Of a stretch of 16,474 nucleotides of DNA, positions 1 to 5,386 are shown in pieces. Location: the NCBI GenBank assembly GCA_015222915.1, contig JADFWE010000196.1, forward strand, positions 1-16,474. The letters are read 5' to 3'. The DNA comes from Pseudomonadota bacterium. GTDB taxonomy: Bacteria > Pseudomonadota > Gammaproteobacteria > SZUA-229. Every line of letters starts with the position of its first letter. Position 1 is the stretch's first letter. Both the position numbers and the translations under genes were made by a program. The notes under the pieces were generated by a model. That model ran no database searches, was not told the origin of the DNA, and saw only the letters and a list, made by a program, of their open reading frames with translations.

Positions 1-39
1 TACCGTGCCTTCCATCTGTATTGCTTCTTCTTTAGCCAT
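1..39 (-). CDS. infA: Translation initiation factor IF-1, N-terminal fragment cut by window edge
   Basis: Reading the minus strand from an ATG at 39-37 gives 13 codons, MAKEEAIQMEGTV, before the window ends. This matches the start of gammaproteobacterial IF-1 (MAKE...I.M.GTV), a one-domain OB-fold protein of about 72 residues that sits in the 30S A site and helps IF-2 and IF-3 during initiation. Only the first sixth is visible, so the call rests on this short but very conserved signature. A recognisable Shine-Dalgarno is not evident in the AT-rich leader. The M23 peptidase gene lies upstream on the same strand, 168 bp away, a gap long enough to hold a separate infA promoter, though I could not pick one out. 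Confidence 0.82.
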   Translation of the reverse strand, partial: MAKEEAIQMEGTV

Positions 40-207
40 AAATAAATATCAAGTTAAGTGAAATAAGTCTTGTTGTCGTGTATTCAGCAATGTGTTGTAT
101 CTGTCGAATAGCTGACATTTTTTAATGTTGCGCAATTATCGTTGTTTTCGAGTGAATGGCAAGGTTTTTTATCGATTTTTGCCGTTTTTTATGAAGAAAT
201 GGGCAAC

Positions 208-1122
208 TTACTGAGTATCGTCCTTGCTTTGGGCGTTTTCGTTTGTATCGCGATGAATCTCCCGGTCTTTGTTTCCATTCCGAGGCAACATGAAGACAGG
301 GTCGATAAGTGTCTGGTTAGCGATGACGGCGAAATGCAGGTGCGGGCCGGTAACACGTCCGGTCTGACCAACCTTGCCGATGATTTCTCCCTGTTTGACC
401 ACATCACCCGGTTTGACATCGATCTTATTGAGATGGGCATACAGGCTGACGATGCCCTGACCATGATCGATGTAGATCATATTGCCGCTGAAAAAGAAAT
501 CACCGGCATCGATTACCGTACCGTCCGCTGCAGCTTTGATCGGTGTGCCTTCGGGTGCCGCAATATCGAGACCACTGTGGGGGCGGCGTTCCTGCTCATT
601 AAAAAATCGGCGCAGGCCGAAGATGCTGCTGATGCGGCCGGTCACCGGCCAGATGAAATCTACCCTGGGCGCGGTTTCGGTGAACAGCTTCTTTGCTTTC
701 TTCTTGCGTTTGCTCTCAGCGGCTATGCGTTTGCTGTCGGCCTTATTCGGGTTGACCTTGCGTTTGTTCTTGATGGTGAGGTGCTGTTCGTCGTACTTTT
801 TATACTTGACGGTTATCTTTGTGTTCAGACTTAAACCGTCAGCGCGTCTGATCGAAAATTCATAATCTCCGGGTTTGGTGCTGAGGCCGATACCCGCCAT
901 CGCGTACCAGGTGTTATCGTGCGGGAAAACAGCGATACGTCTGTTTTTAAAAAAAACTTCTGTGCCCTGTTTATACTCAGGCAGCTGTAACAGCGCAATA
1001 CCGCCGGGAACCAGTGCCTGCTCAGGCAATGCTCGGGCAGAAGGCGTGCTGAGTAATAACAGCCCTAAAGTAAGCGCCATAATGAAAAAGTGATTATGTG
1101 TAAAAGGAATATTGTTTCGCAT
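208..1122 (-). CDS. Exported M23 family (LytM-type) zinc metallopeptidase
   Basis: Predicted periplasmic murein endopeptidase of 304 residues. An N-terminal signal peptide (hydrophobic core about residues 12-26, likely cleavage after SARA at 31) is followed by a small beta domain resembling the M23 N-terminal domain (about 35-110). A very basic linker (about 115-147, many K/R) leads to a C-terminal LytM domain (about 154-280). The catalytic set is intact: HSGLD gives His182 and Asp186, YAH gives His230, and GPHLHF gives His261 and His263; the zinc ligands would be His182, Asp186 and His263. I chose the ATG at 1122 because it gives a clean signal peptide; a GTG at 1209 would add 29 residues before the signal and run into a palindromic repeat. 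A TATAAT on the minus strand at 1135-1130 lies only 7 nt before this ATG, but no good -35 goes with it. Whether it cuts cross-links or activates an amidase cannot be told from sequence. Confidence 0.9.
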   Translation of the reverse strand: MRNNIPFTHNHFFIMALTLGLLLLSTPSARALPEQALVPGGIALLQLPEYKQGTEVFFKNRRIAVFPHDNTWYAMAGIGLSTKPGDYEFSIRRADGLSLNTKITVKYKKYDEQHLTIKNKRKVNPNKADSKRIAAESKRKKKAKKLFTETAPRVDFIWPVTGRISSIFGLRRFFNEQERRPHSGLDIAAPEGTPIKAAADGTVIDAGDFFFSGNMIYIDHGQGIVSLYAHLNKIDVKPGDVVKQGEIIGKVGQTGRVTGPHLHFAVIANQTLIDPVFMLPRNGNKDREIHRDTNENAQSKDDTQ

Positions 1123-1202
1123 GATGCCTATTATAGTGTGAACACTGCGTCCCGTTAGATATTTTTTAGGGATAACTGTTGTGTTAACGATGAGAGATAT
1201 GC

Positions 1203-1296
1203 ATGACACGTTGTAGCTGTGACCGAATGCCGCATGGATGCGGCATTCGAGCGCACAGGGATGTGTTTACAGCGTGTCTCAGCTACAACGTGTCAT
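1203..1296. repeat. Compound palindromic intergenic element (17-bp outer arms, 12-bp inner hairpin)
   Basis: The arms at 1203-1219 and 1280-1296 (ATGACACGTTGTAGCTG and its complement) are perfect over 17 bp. Inside lies a second perfect palindrome: CGAATGCCGCAT at 1224-1235, a GG loop, and its complement at 1238-1249. A further small CACA/TGTG hairpin spans 1254-1265. The whole would fold as a branched cruciform or, in RNA, a three-way junction. It occupies part of the 367-bp divergent gap 1123-1489, which has no gene. The organisation suggests a dispersed non-coding repeat of the REP/MITE kind, but no second copy is in this window. Confidence 0.75.
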
Positions 1297-1366
1297 TCAT
1301 GTCTCGGATGACATGCATGAGTAGCTATTTCAAATGCGATAACGGTTTAAGCTTATTACGCGTAAA

Positions 1367-1421
1367 GTTAACGGGGCAGCTGTGTTTAGGGATATAAATT
1401 TATCATTGCTGTCCCGTTAAC
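1367..1421. repeat. 55-bp palindromic element with GTTAACGGG(G/A)CAGC ends
   Basis: GTTAACGGGGCAGC at 1367-1380 pairs with GCTGTCCCGTTAAC at 1408-1421. This is a 14-bp stem with a single G-T mismatch, around a 27-bp AT-rich loop. Related words (GTCCCGTTA, TTTAGGGATA) also occur near 1150-1175, so a broken second copy may lie between the M23 gene and the first palindrome. Ends of this type, a GGGACAG-like core in inverted orientation, resemble the repeats that accompany REP-associated Y1 transposases in gammaproteobacteria. No transposase is encoded here. Nothing else convincing was seen in 1297-1489 apart from a weak TATAAC at 1442-1447. Confidence 0.65.
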
Positions 1422-1489
1422 AATGAATGACATGATACTGTTATAACGCTGAAAATTTATGGTTCAGTGCACGAGATACGATTTCACGC

Positions 1490-2698
1490 ATGGATCAGAG
1501 GCCCCTTAGTTATAAAATGAACGACTCATCTACAGCAAAACAAAAACGGCTGTCAAAACGCGCCGAACAGCTCAGCCCGTTTCATGTGATGGATATTCTT
1601 GCACGGGCTAAAACACTGTCTCAGCAGGGCAGGGTCATCCATCACCTGGAAGTGGGGGAGCCTGATTTTCCTACCGCGCAGTGCATCATCGATGCAGGTA
1701 TCGATGCCTTGAAACAAGGCAAAACTCACTATACGCCGGCCCTGGGTCTGCCGGAGTTACGGCAATCGATCGCCGATTATTACCTCAGGAAATTTTCACT
1801 GACGATAGATCCTCAGCGCATCATCATCACGCCTGGCGCTTCAGGCGCGTTGCAGCTGGCGCTGAGTTGTCTGCTCGATGTCGGAGATAATGTTCTGCTG
1901 ACTGATCCCGGCTATCCCTGCAATCGTAATATCGCCCAGGTTCTGGGTGCCGAGACCCTTTCTATTCCGGTCGGTGCTCAAACCCAGTATCAGCTGACCG
2001 CCGATCTGGTTCGTGAACACTGGAATGAACGAACCCGGGCTGCTATGGTGGCATCGCCTTCGAATCCTACCGGTACGCTGTTGTCGCAGCCGTCACTTAT
2101 TGAACTCTGTCAGCAGGTCACGCAGCAGGGCGGCCGCCTTATCGTCGATGAGATCTATCAGGGACTGGTCTATGATGTGGAAGACTATACCGCTCTGAAG
2201 TATTCCGACGAGTGTTTTGTTATCAACAGTTTCTCCAAATATTTTGGCATGACAGGCTGGCGGCTCGGCTGGATGGTGGTGCCGGAATTTTATGTCGATG
2301 CTATCGACCGCATCGCGCAGAATATATTCTTAGCACCGCCGACCATGTCGCAATACGCGGCATTGACAGCGCTTACGGCTGAGACACAGATCGAACTGGA
2401 TCAAAGGCGTGATGAATTTAAAACACGCCGCGATTTTTTATTGCCAGCATTACAGCAGCTGGGTTTCAAGATCGAGGTTAAACCGCAGGGGGCGTTTTAT
2501 ATCTATGCTAACTGCGAAGCGTTCACTGATAACAGCTTTGACTGGGTGAACCGTCTGCTGGAAGAGCAGGGCGTGGCATTGACGCCGGGTATCGATTTCG
2601 GTGACTACCGTGCAGATAAATATTGTCGCTTTGCCTATACACAATCTGTCGAGCAGCTGGCGCTGGCAGTTGATAAGATAGCGGCCTTTATCCGCTAG
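1490..2698 (+). CDS. PLP-dependent class I/II aminotransferase (aspartate/tyrosine-type fold)
   Basis: A 402-residue fold-type I aminotransferase. Hallmarks seen in order: EVGEPDFPT near the N terminus (substrate-binding loop); Y-TPALG; TPGASGALQLA (phosphate-binding turn); SNPTGT with the Asn that contacts PLP O3'; DEIYQGLVY with the Asp and Tyr that hold the pyridine ring; INSFSKYFGMTGWRLGW with the Schiff-base Lys; and near the end YCRFAYTQ with the Arg expected to bind the substrate carboxylate. Length is typical of the family. The amino-acid substrate cannot be assigned from these motifs. The start is uncertain: ATG 1490 is used, but ATG 1517 (MNDSSTAKQK) is as plausible since neither has a strong Shine-Dalgarno and homology is expected to begin only at about residue 20. 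The gene is divergent from the M23 peptidase and upstream of the DUF2797 gene by 126 bp. Confidence 0.92.
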   Translation: MDQRPLSYKMNDSSTAKQKRLSKRAEQLSPFHVMDILARAKTLSQQGRVIHHLEVGEPDFPTAQCIIDAGIDALKQGKTHYTPALGLPELRQSIADYYLRKFSLTIDPQRIIITPGASGALQLALSCLLDVGDNVLLTDPGYPCNRNIAQVLGAETLSIPVGAQTQYQLTADLVREHWNERTRAAMVASPSNPTGTLLSQPSLIELCQQVTQQGGRLIVDEIYQGLVYDVEDYTALKYSDECFVINSFSKYFGMTGWRLGWMVVPEFYVDAIDRIAQNIFLAPPTMSQYAALTALTAETQIELDQRRDEFKTRRDFLLPALQQLGFKIEVKPQGAFYIYANCEAFTDNSFDWVNRLLEEQGVALTPGIDFGDYRADKYCRFAYTQSVEQLALAVDKIAAFIR

Positions 2699-2718
2699 CG
2701 CGTCTCAGATAGCACGTG

Positions 2719-2760
2719 TCAGGTGGCAGGTATCAGGTAAGGCAGATCAGGTAATAGACA
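2719..2760 (+). repeat. Degenerate tandem repeat, 14-bp period (TCAGGT units)
   Basis: TCAGGT recurs at 2719, 2733 and 2747, exactly 14 bp apart, in the 126-bp gap between the aminotransferase stop and the DUF2797 gene. The rest of each unit is only partly conserved (GGCAGGTA, AAGGCAGA, AATAGACA). No stem or T-tract accompanies it, so it does not look like a terminator. Confidence 0.5.
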
Positions 2761-2824
2761 GTAATATTTTAATCATCACCATGACCCGCAGCGGCGAAAC
2801 GCTAAACAAAAGTCCGGTATACAT

Positions 2825-3646
2825 ATGAATGGTAATATTTTAAAGATGCAGAGTACTCTGCCCGGTGATAAGACCGTGCAGTATGAATTGCCGATCGGTG
2901 AAAAATTCCTGCCGATGAACGAACATATAGGGGATACCATCCGGTTGCATTACCAGGCAGAGATAAACTGTATAGCCTGTGGCCGCAAGACCAAAAAAAG
3001 CTTTTCTCAGGGTTTCTGTTACCCGTGTTTTCGTAGTCTTGCCGCCTGTGATATGTGCATAATGAAGCCTGAAACCTGCCATTATGCAGAAGGCACCTGT
3101 CGTGAACCGCAGTGGGGTGAGGAACATTGTTTTATCCCGCACTATGTCTATCTGGCAAACTCTTCAGGTATCAAGGTGGGGATAACTCGTGGCACGCAGC
3201 TGCCGACACGCTGGATCGATCAGGGCGCAACACAGGCGCTGCCGATCTTTCAGGTGGCGAACCGTCTGCAGTCCGGCCTGCTCGAAGTGGCGCTGAAGGA
3301 GCATGTGTCTGACCGCACCGACTGGCGTAAGATGCTGAAGGGTGAGGCTGAACCGGTCGATCTGAGAGTGATGCGTGATGAACTGATCGAACGATGTGAT
3401 GCACAGATCGCGGCGATAAAAGCTGAACAGGCAGTTGGTGATATAGAGCAGCTTGATAGCGAAGTGGTTGAGATCAACTTCCCCGTGCAGGAATACCCGG
3501 AAAAGATCAAGTCACTGAACTTTGATAAACAGCCCGAGATCGAAGGCAGGTTGATGGGTATCAAGGGACAGTATCTGCTGCTGGATACCGGGGTTCTGAA
3601 TATCCGTAAGTTTTCCGGGTATAACATTGCCGTGGATTTCGTTTAA
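2825..3646 (+). CDS. DUF2797 family protein with Cys-rich zinc-ribbon-like N-terminal half
   Basis: A 273-residue protein of unknown function. The N-terminal part (about residues 40-102) carries nine cysteines, six of them in CxxC pairs: CIAC (49/52), CYPC (65/68) and CDMC (75/78), then Cys85, Cys92 and Cys102, consistent with structural zinc sites. It continues into a stretch (about 105-172) reading HYVYLANSSGIKVGITR, then RWIDQGA and a later Glu in GLLEVAL. This recalls the order of motifs in GIY-YIG folds (paired Tyr-containing strand, G-K-G-T strand, Arg, Glu). I infer a divergent GIY-YIG-like domain; nuclease activity is not shown. The last 90 residues are less distinctive. Start: ATG 2825 is preferred because the GxILKM motif just after it looks conserved in the family; ATG 2846 is the alternative. 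The gene sits between the aminotransferase and cysE with clear gaps, so operon membership is uncertain. Confidence 0.85.
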   Translation: MNGNILKMQSTLPGDKTVQYELPIGEKFLPMNEHIGDTIRLHYQAEINCIACGRKTKKSFSQGFCYPCFRSLAACDMCIMKPETCHYAEGTCREPQWGEEHCFIPHYVYLANSSGIKVGITRGTQLPTRWIDQGATQALPIFQVANRLQSGLLEVALKEHVSDRTDWRKMLKGEAEPVDLRVMRDELIERCDAQIAAIKAEQAVGDIEQLDSEVVEINFPVQEYPEKIKSLNFDKQPEIEGRLMGIKGQYLLLDTGVLNIRKFSGYNIAVDFV

Positions 3647-3673
3647 CATAGTGTATGTGCTCCTGTGCTGATC

Positions 3674-3721
3674 ATTGGTGCAGATATTGGTACTGATGTT
3701 CGTACTGGCGTCGGTATCGTC
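3674..3721 (+). repeat. Degenerate 12-bp-period repeat upstream of cysE
   Basis: Four consecutive 12-mers are recognisably related: ATTGGTGCAGAT, ATTGGTACTGAT, GTTCGTACTGGC and GTCGGTATCGTC. They lie in the gap between the DUF2797 stop and cysE. The stretch is open in one frame from a GTG at 3665 to TGA 3788-3790, but it has no Shine-Dalgarno and I do not call it a gene. Confidence 0.4.
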
Positions 3722-3730
3722 AATGACACA

Positions 3731-3766
3731 AAAAACTCAGTGACCTCCGCGTCCTCAGTGGTAAAA
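3731..3766. repeat. Single arm of a CTCAGTG-type dispersed intergenic repeat
   Basis: CTCAGTG occurs twice, at 3736-3742 and 3754-3760, separated by ACCTCCGCGTC and flanked by A-runs. Read on the other strand it is a CACTGAGGACGCGGAGGTCACTG-type string, of the same style as the arms of the nested repeat at 11907-12102 (GCAGAGGACGCAAAGG). Only one arm is present, so it may be a remnant. It ends about 35 bp before the cysE start. Confidence 0.45.
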
Positions 3767-3788
3767 ATTATTGTTATAGTGCTCTTTT

Positions 3789-3793
3789 GAGGA
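3789..3793 (+). promoter_or_regulatory. Ribosome binding site placing the cysE start at ATC 3801
   Basis: GAGGA followed by a 7-nt A-rich spacer and then ATC. It is one of the best Shine-Dalgarno matches in the window, and no standard start codon lies at a workable distance in the cysE frame. It is the main support for the non-canonical start. Confidence 0.6.
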
Positions 3794-3800
3794 AAAAACT

Positions 3801-4583
3801 ATCAGTATCCGTGAAGACATAAATTGCGTATTTGACCGTGACCCGGCGGCGAGGAACACCTGGGAGGTGCTGACCTGCTATCCCGGTGTGCACGCTGTAA
3901 TCCTGCATCGCTTCAACCATTTTCTATGGAACCTCGGCTTGAAATGGCTGGCGAGATGGTTTGCGCATTTTTCCCGCTGGTTTACCGGTATCGAGATTCA
4001 TCCCGGTGCTACCATCGGTCATCGTTTTTTTATCGATCATGGCATGGGCGTGGTTATCGGTGAAACCGCCGAGATCGGTGATGACTGTACGCTTTATCAT
4101 GGCGTGACCCTGGGTGGTACCAGCTGGCGCTCAGGCAAACGGCATCCGACCCTGTGCAACAATGTCGTCGTCGGCGCCGGTGCCAAGGTGCTGGGGCCAA
4201 TAACGCTTGCTGAGGGTGTGCGTATCGGTTCGAATGCGGTCGTTACCAAAAATGTCGAACGGAATTCTACCGTCGTCGGCGTGCCGGGCAGGGTGATCCA
4301 TCATCAGGATGACGCTGAGGCAAAACGCCACAATATTGCACAGAAAATGGGTTTTGATGCCTATGGTGCAACCCGTGATGCACCGGATCCGGTGGCGACA
4401 GCGATCAACAAGATGCTCGATCACATCCATGCCATGGATGAGAAGATGGAGACCATGTGCGGTGCGCTCAAGCGCTTCGGTGCCGAGATCGACGTCGAGC
4501 GCCTGCCGGACCTGGGTTCATGCAGCATATCCACCAGTGCTTCTGATTCCGACGATGACGCTGAGAAAATCGAGTCTAACTAA
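3801..4583 (+). CDS. cysE: Serine O-acetyltransferase, apparently starting on an ATC codon
   Basis: Makes O-acetyl-L-serine from serine and acetyl-CoA, the first step of cysteine synthesis. From ATC 3801 the product is 260 residues. An alpha-helical N-terminal part ([16 protein letters not shown], then LTCYPGVHA) leads to a left-handed beta-helix of hexapeptide repeats (about 64-165) with [25 protein letters not shown] (His80 is the expected catalytic His), [16 protein letters not shown] and [10 protein letters not shown]-terminal tail of about 95 residues follows, as in pseudomonad-type CysE. Start: the frame has a TAG at 3777-3779 and no ATG, GTG or TTG until GTG 3867, which would delete the conserved REDI...RDPAARN segment. 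GAGGA at 3789-3793 sits 7 nt before ATC 3801, the ideal spacing, and gives the expected short N terminus (xSIREDI). So either a real rare AUC start or a single-base error of ATG. It lies 260 bp before iscR, consistent with the cysE-iscR linkage of pseudomonads. Confidence 0.88.
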   Translation: MSIREDINCVFDRDPAARNTWEVLTCYPGVHAVILHRFNHFLWNLGLKWLARWFAHFSRWFTGIEIHPGATIGHRFFIDHGMGVVIGETAEIGDDCTLYHGVTLGGTSWRSGKRHPTLCNNVVVGAGAKVLGPITLAEGVRIGSNAVVTKNVERNSTVVGVPGRVIHHQDDAEAKRHNIAQKMGFDAYGATRDAPDPVATAINKMLDHIHAMDEKMETMCGALKRFGAEIDVERLPDLGSCSISTSASDSDDDAEKIESN

Positions 4584-4586
4584 GTT

Positions 4587-4670
4587 CTAGCAGGCTGTTG
4601 ATTTTCTCCGCGCGTTGCGCTTCTGCGACAAGGATAATCCTGTTAATTATCCTGACTGAGAACAGGCTGT
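4587..4670. repeat. Post-cysE intergenic repeat/hairpin region
   Basis: After the cysE stop, CAGGCTGT occurs twice as a direct repeat (4591-4598 and 4663-4670). Between them is a perfect 8-bp hairpin, AGGATAAT (4631-4638) with ATTATCCT (4646-4653) and a 7-nt loop. It has no following T-run, so it is not a classical terminator. The word TCTAGCAGGCTGTTGA at 4586 has the look of a dispersed intergenic repeat. No gene is seen in 4584-4750. Confidence 0.45.
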
Positions 4671-4750
4671 ATCTCATAACGTTCTGATCTGACACACATT
4701 ATTGTTGTTTTCCTTATTTAGCCCTGACGCCAGTGTATATTACCAAAGTA

Positions 4751-4775
4751 ATACCTGACTAAAATACTCGGACTT
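4751..4775 (+). promoter_or_regulatory. IscR type-1-like operator, upstream copy
   Basis: Starts ATACCTGACTAAAATACTCG and fits the type 1 pattern bound by 2Fe-2S IscR (ATA-S-YY-GACT, AT-rich centre, AGTC-RR) with one mismatch in the second half-site (ACTC in place of AGTC). It directly abuts the second copy, giving a 25-bp spacing, so two IscR dimers would bind the same face about 2.4 turns apart. Confidence 0.7.
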
Positions 4776-4800
4776 ATACTTGACTAAATTAGTCGGAATT
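4776..4800 (+). promoter_or_regulatory. IscR type-1-like operator, promoter-proximal copy
   Basis: Starts ATACTTGACTAAATTAGTCG. Both half-sites (GACT and AGTC) are perfect around an AT-only centre, a near-ideal type 1 IscR site. It covers the -35 element TTGACT of the isc promoter, so binding of cluster-loaded IscR should exclude RNA polymerase, the same autorepression logic as in E. coli. Confidence 0.88.
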
Positions 4801-4809
4801 AAGTAAAAT
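4780..4809 (+). promoter_or_regulatory. isc operon sigma-70 promoter
   Basis: TTGACT at 4780-4785 and TAAAAT at 4804-4809 are separated by 18 bp, placing the transcript start near 4816 and giving a leader of about 28 nt before iscR. The -35 is embedded in the proximal IscR site. Confidence 0.75.
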
Positions 4810-4843
4810 TGCCCTATCATTCGTTTTTACCGGGTATTTAGAT

Positions 4844-5335
4844 ATGCGATTAACCACAAAAGGCCGTTATGCAGTAACGGCGGTACTTGATCTGGCTCTA
4901 CATCAGGACAAAGGCCCGGTGTCACTGGCCGCCATCTCTGAGCGTCAGAGTATCTCGCTATCGTATCTCGAACAGTTGTTTGCCAAATTACGTCGTAATG
5001 AAATAGTCAGCAGTACCCGTGGCCCCGGTGGCGGCTATACCCTGAAAAACAGTGCAGATGAAGTTAGCGTGTCTGACATCATCCTGGCCGTTGATGAAGC
5101 CTGTAAAGTCGTCGATTGCGGCGATGATGGCAGTTGTCACGGTGATTATCAGTGCCTGACACATGATCTGTGGGAGGAACTGAGTAATGAGATCCGTACT
5201 TTTCTGGATGGCATCACCATCTCCGAGATCATGGAACAGGGGCGTGCCGACAAAGATCTGCTAGCTAAGAGCGATAGTGTACAGGAAGACATTTCTGACG
5301 CTCAGATGAGCGGGAAAAAAGTGGCCGTTCAATAA
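4844..5335 (+). CDS. iscR: Fe-S cluster-responsive regulator IscR (Rrf2 family)
   Basis: Senses cellular iron-sulfur status through its own 2Fe-2S cluster and represses the isc operon when loaded; the apo form binds a second class of sites. The 163-residue product starts MRLTTKGRYAVTAVLDLA, the classic Rrf2 start. A winged helix occupies residues 1-80 with the SxLSYLEQLFAKLR recognition helix and the RGPGGGY wing. The cluster ligands Cys92, Cys98, Cys104 and His107 fall at the same positions as in E. coli IscR. It is the first gene after the tandem IscR sites, so autoregulation is expected. The ATG has only a modest GGG at 4832-4834 as Shine-Dalgarno. A small hairpin with a T-rich tail overlaps its stop codon and may separate its expression from that of the genes behind it. 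Confidence 0.97.
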   Translation: MRLTTKGRYAVTAVLDLALHQDKGPVSLAAISERQSISLSYLEQLFAKLRRNEIVSSTRGPGGGYTLKNSADEVSVSDIILAVDEACKVVDCGDDGSCHGDYQCLTHDLWEELSNEIRTFLDGITISEIMEQGRADKDLLAKSDSVQEDISDAQMSGKKVAVQ

Positions 5336-5348
5336 ACGGTTTTTCTTC
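5325..5348 (+). terminator. Weak terminator/attenuator-like hairpin at the iscR stop codon
   Basis: CCGTT (5325-5329), loop CAATA (5330-5334) and AACGG (5335-5339) form a 5-bp stem, extendable by two G-U pairs, followed at once by TTTTTCTTCTTCT. The stop codon lies in the loop and right arm. The stem is short, so only partial termination would be expected, which could set the ratio of regulator to biosynthesis genes. Confidence 0.4.
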
Positions 5349-5386
5349 TTCTGGCGTACTATAGCAGGGTTTCAGGCAAGCAAGAG

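Noticed and set aside
142..834. A 230-codon plus-strand open frame
   Set aside because: It lies antisense to the well-supported M23 peptidase gene and shows no recognisable domain.
1123..1209. Extension of the M23 peptidase to a GTG at 1209
   Set aside because: It would add 29 residues before a normal signal peptide and begin inside the palindromic repeat; ATG 1122 is better.
1203..1296. Integron attC site
   Set aside because: The ends lack the GTTRRRY/RYYYAAC core pair, and no integrase or cassette structure is present.
1442..1447. TATAAC as -10 of the aminotransferase promoter
   Set aside because: No acceptable -35 lies 16-18 bp upstream, so it is not called as a promoter.
3665..3790. 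A 41-codon open frame upstream of cysE
   Set aside because: No Shine-Dalgarno, and it consists of a degenerate 12-bp repeat and a single repeat arm; no evidence of a peptide gene.
3867..4583. cysE starting at GTG 3867
   Set aside because: This removes the conserved N-terminal segment, which is intact upstream in frame and has an ideal Shine-Dalgarno before ATC 3801.
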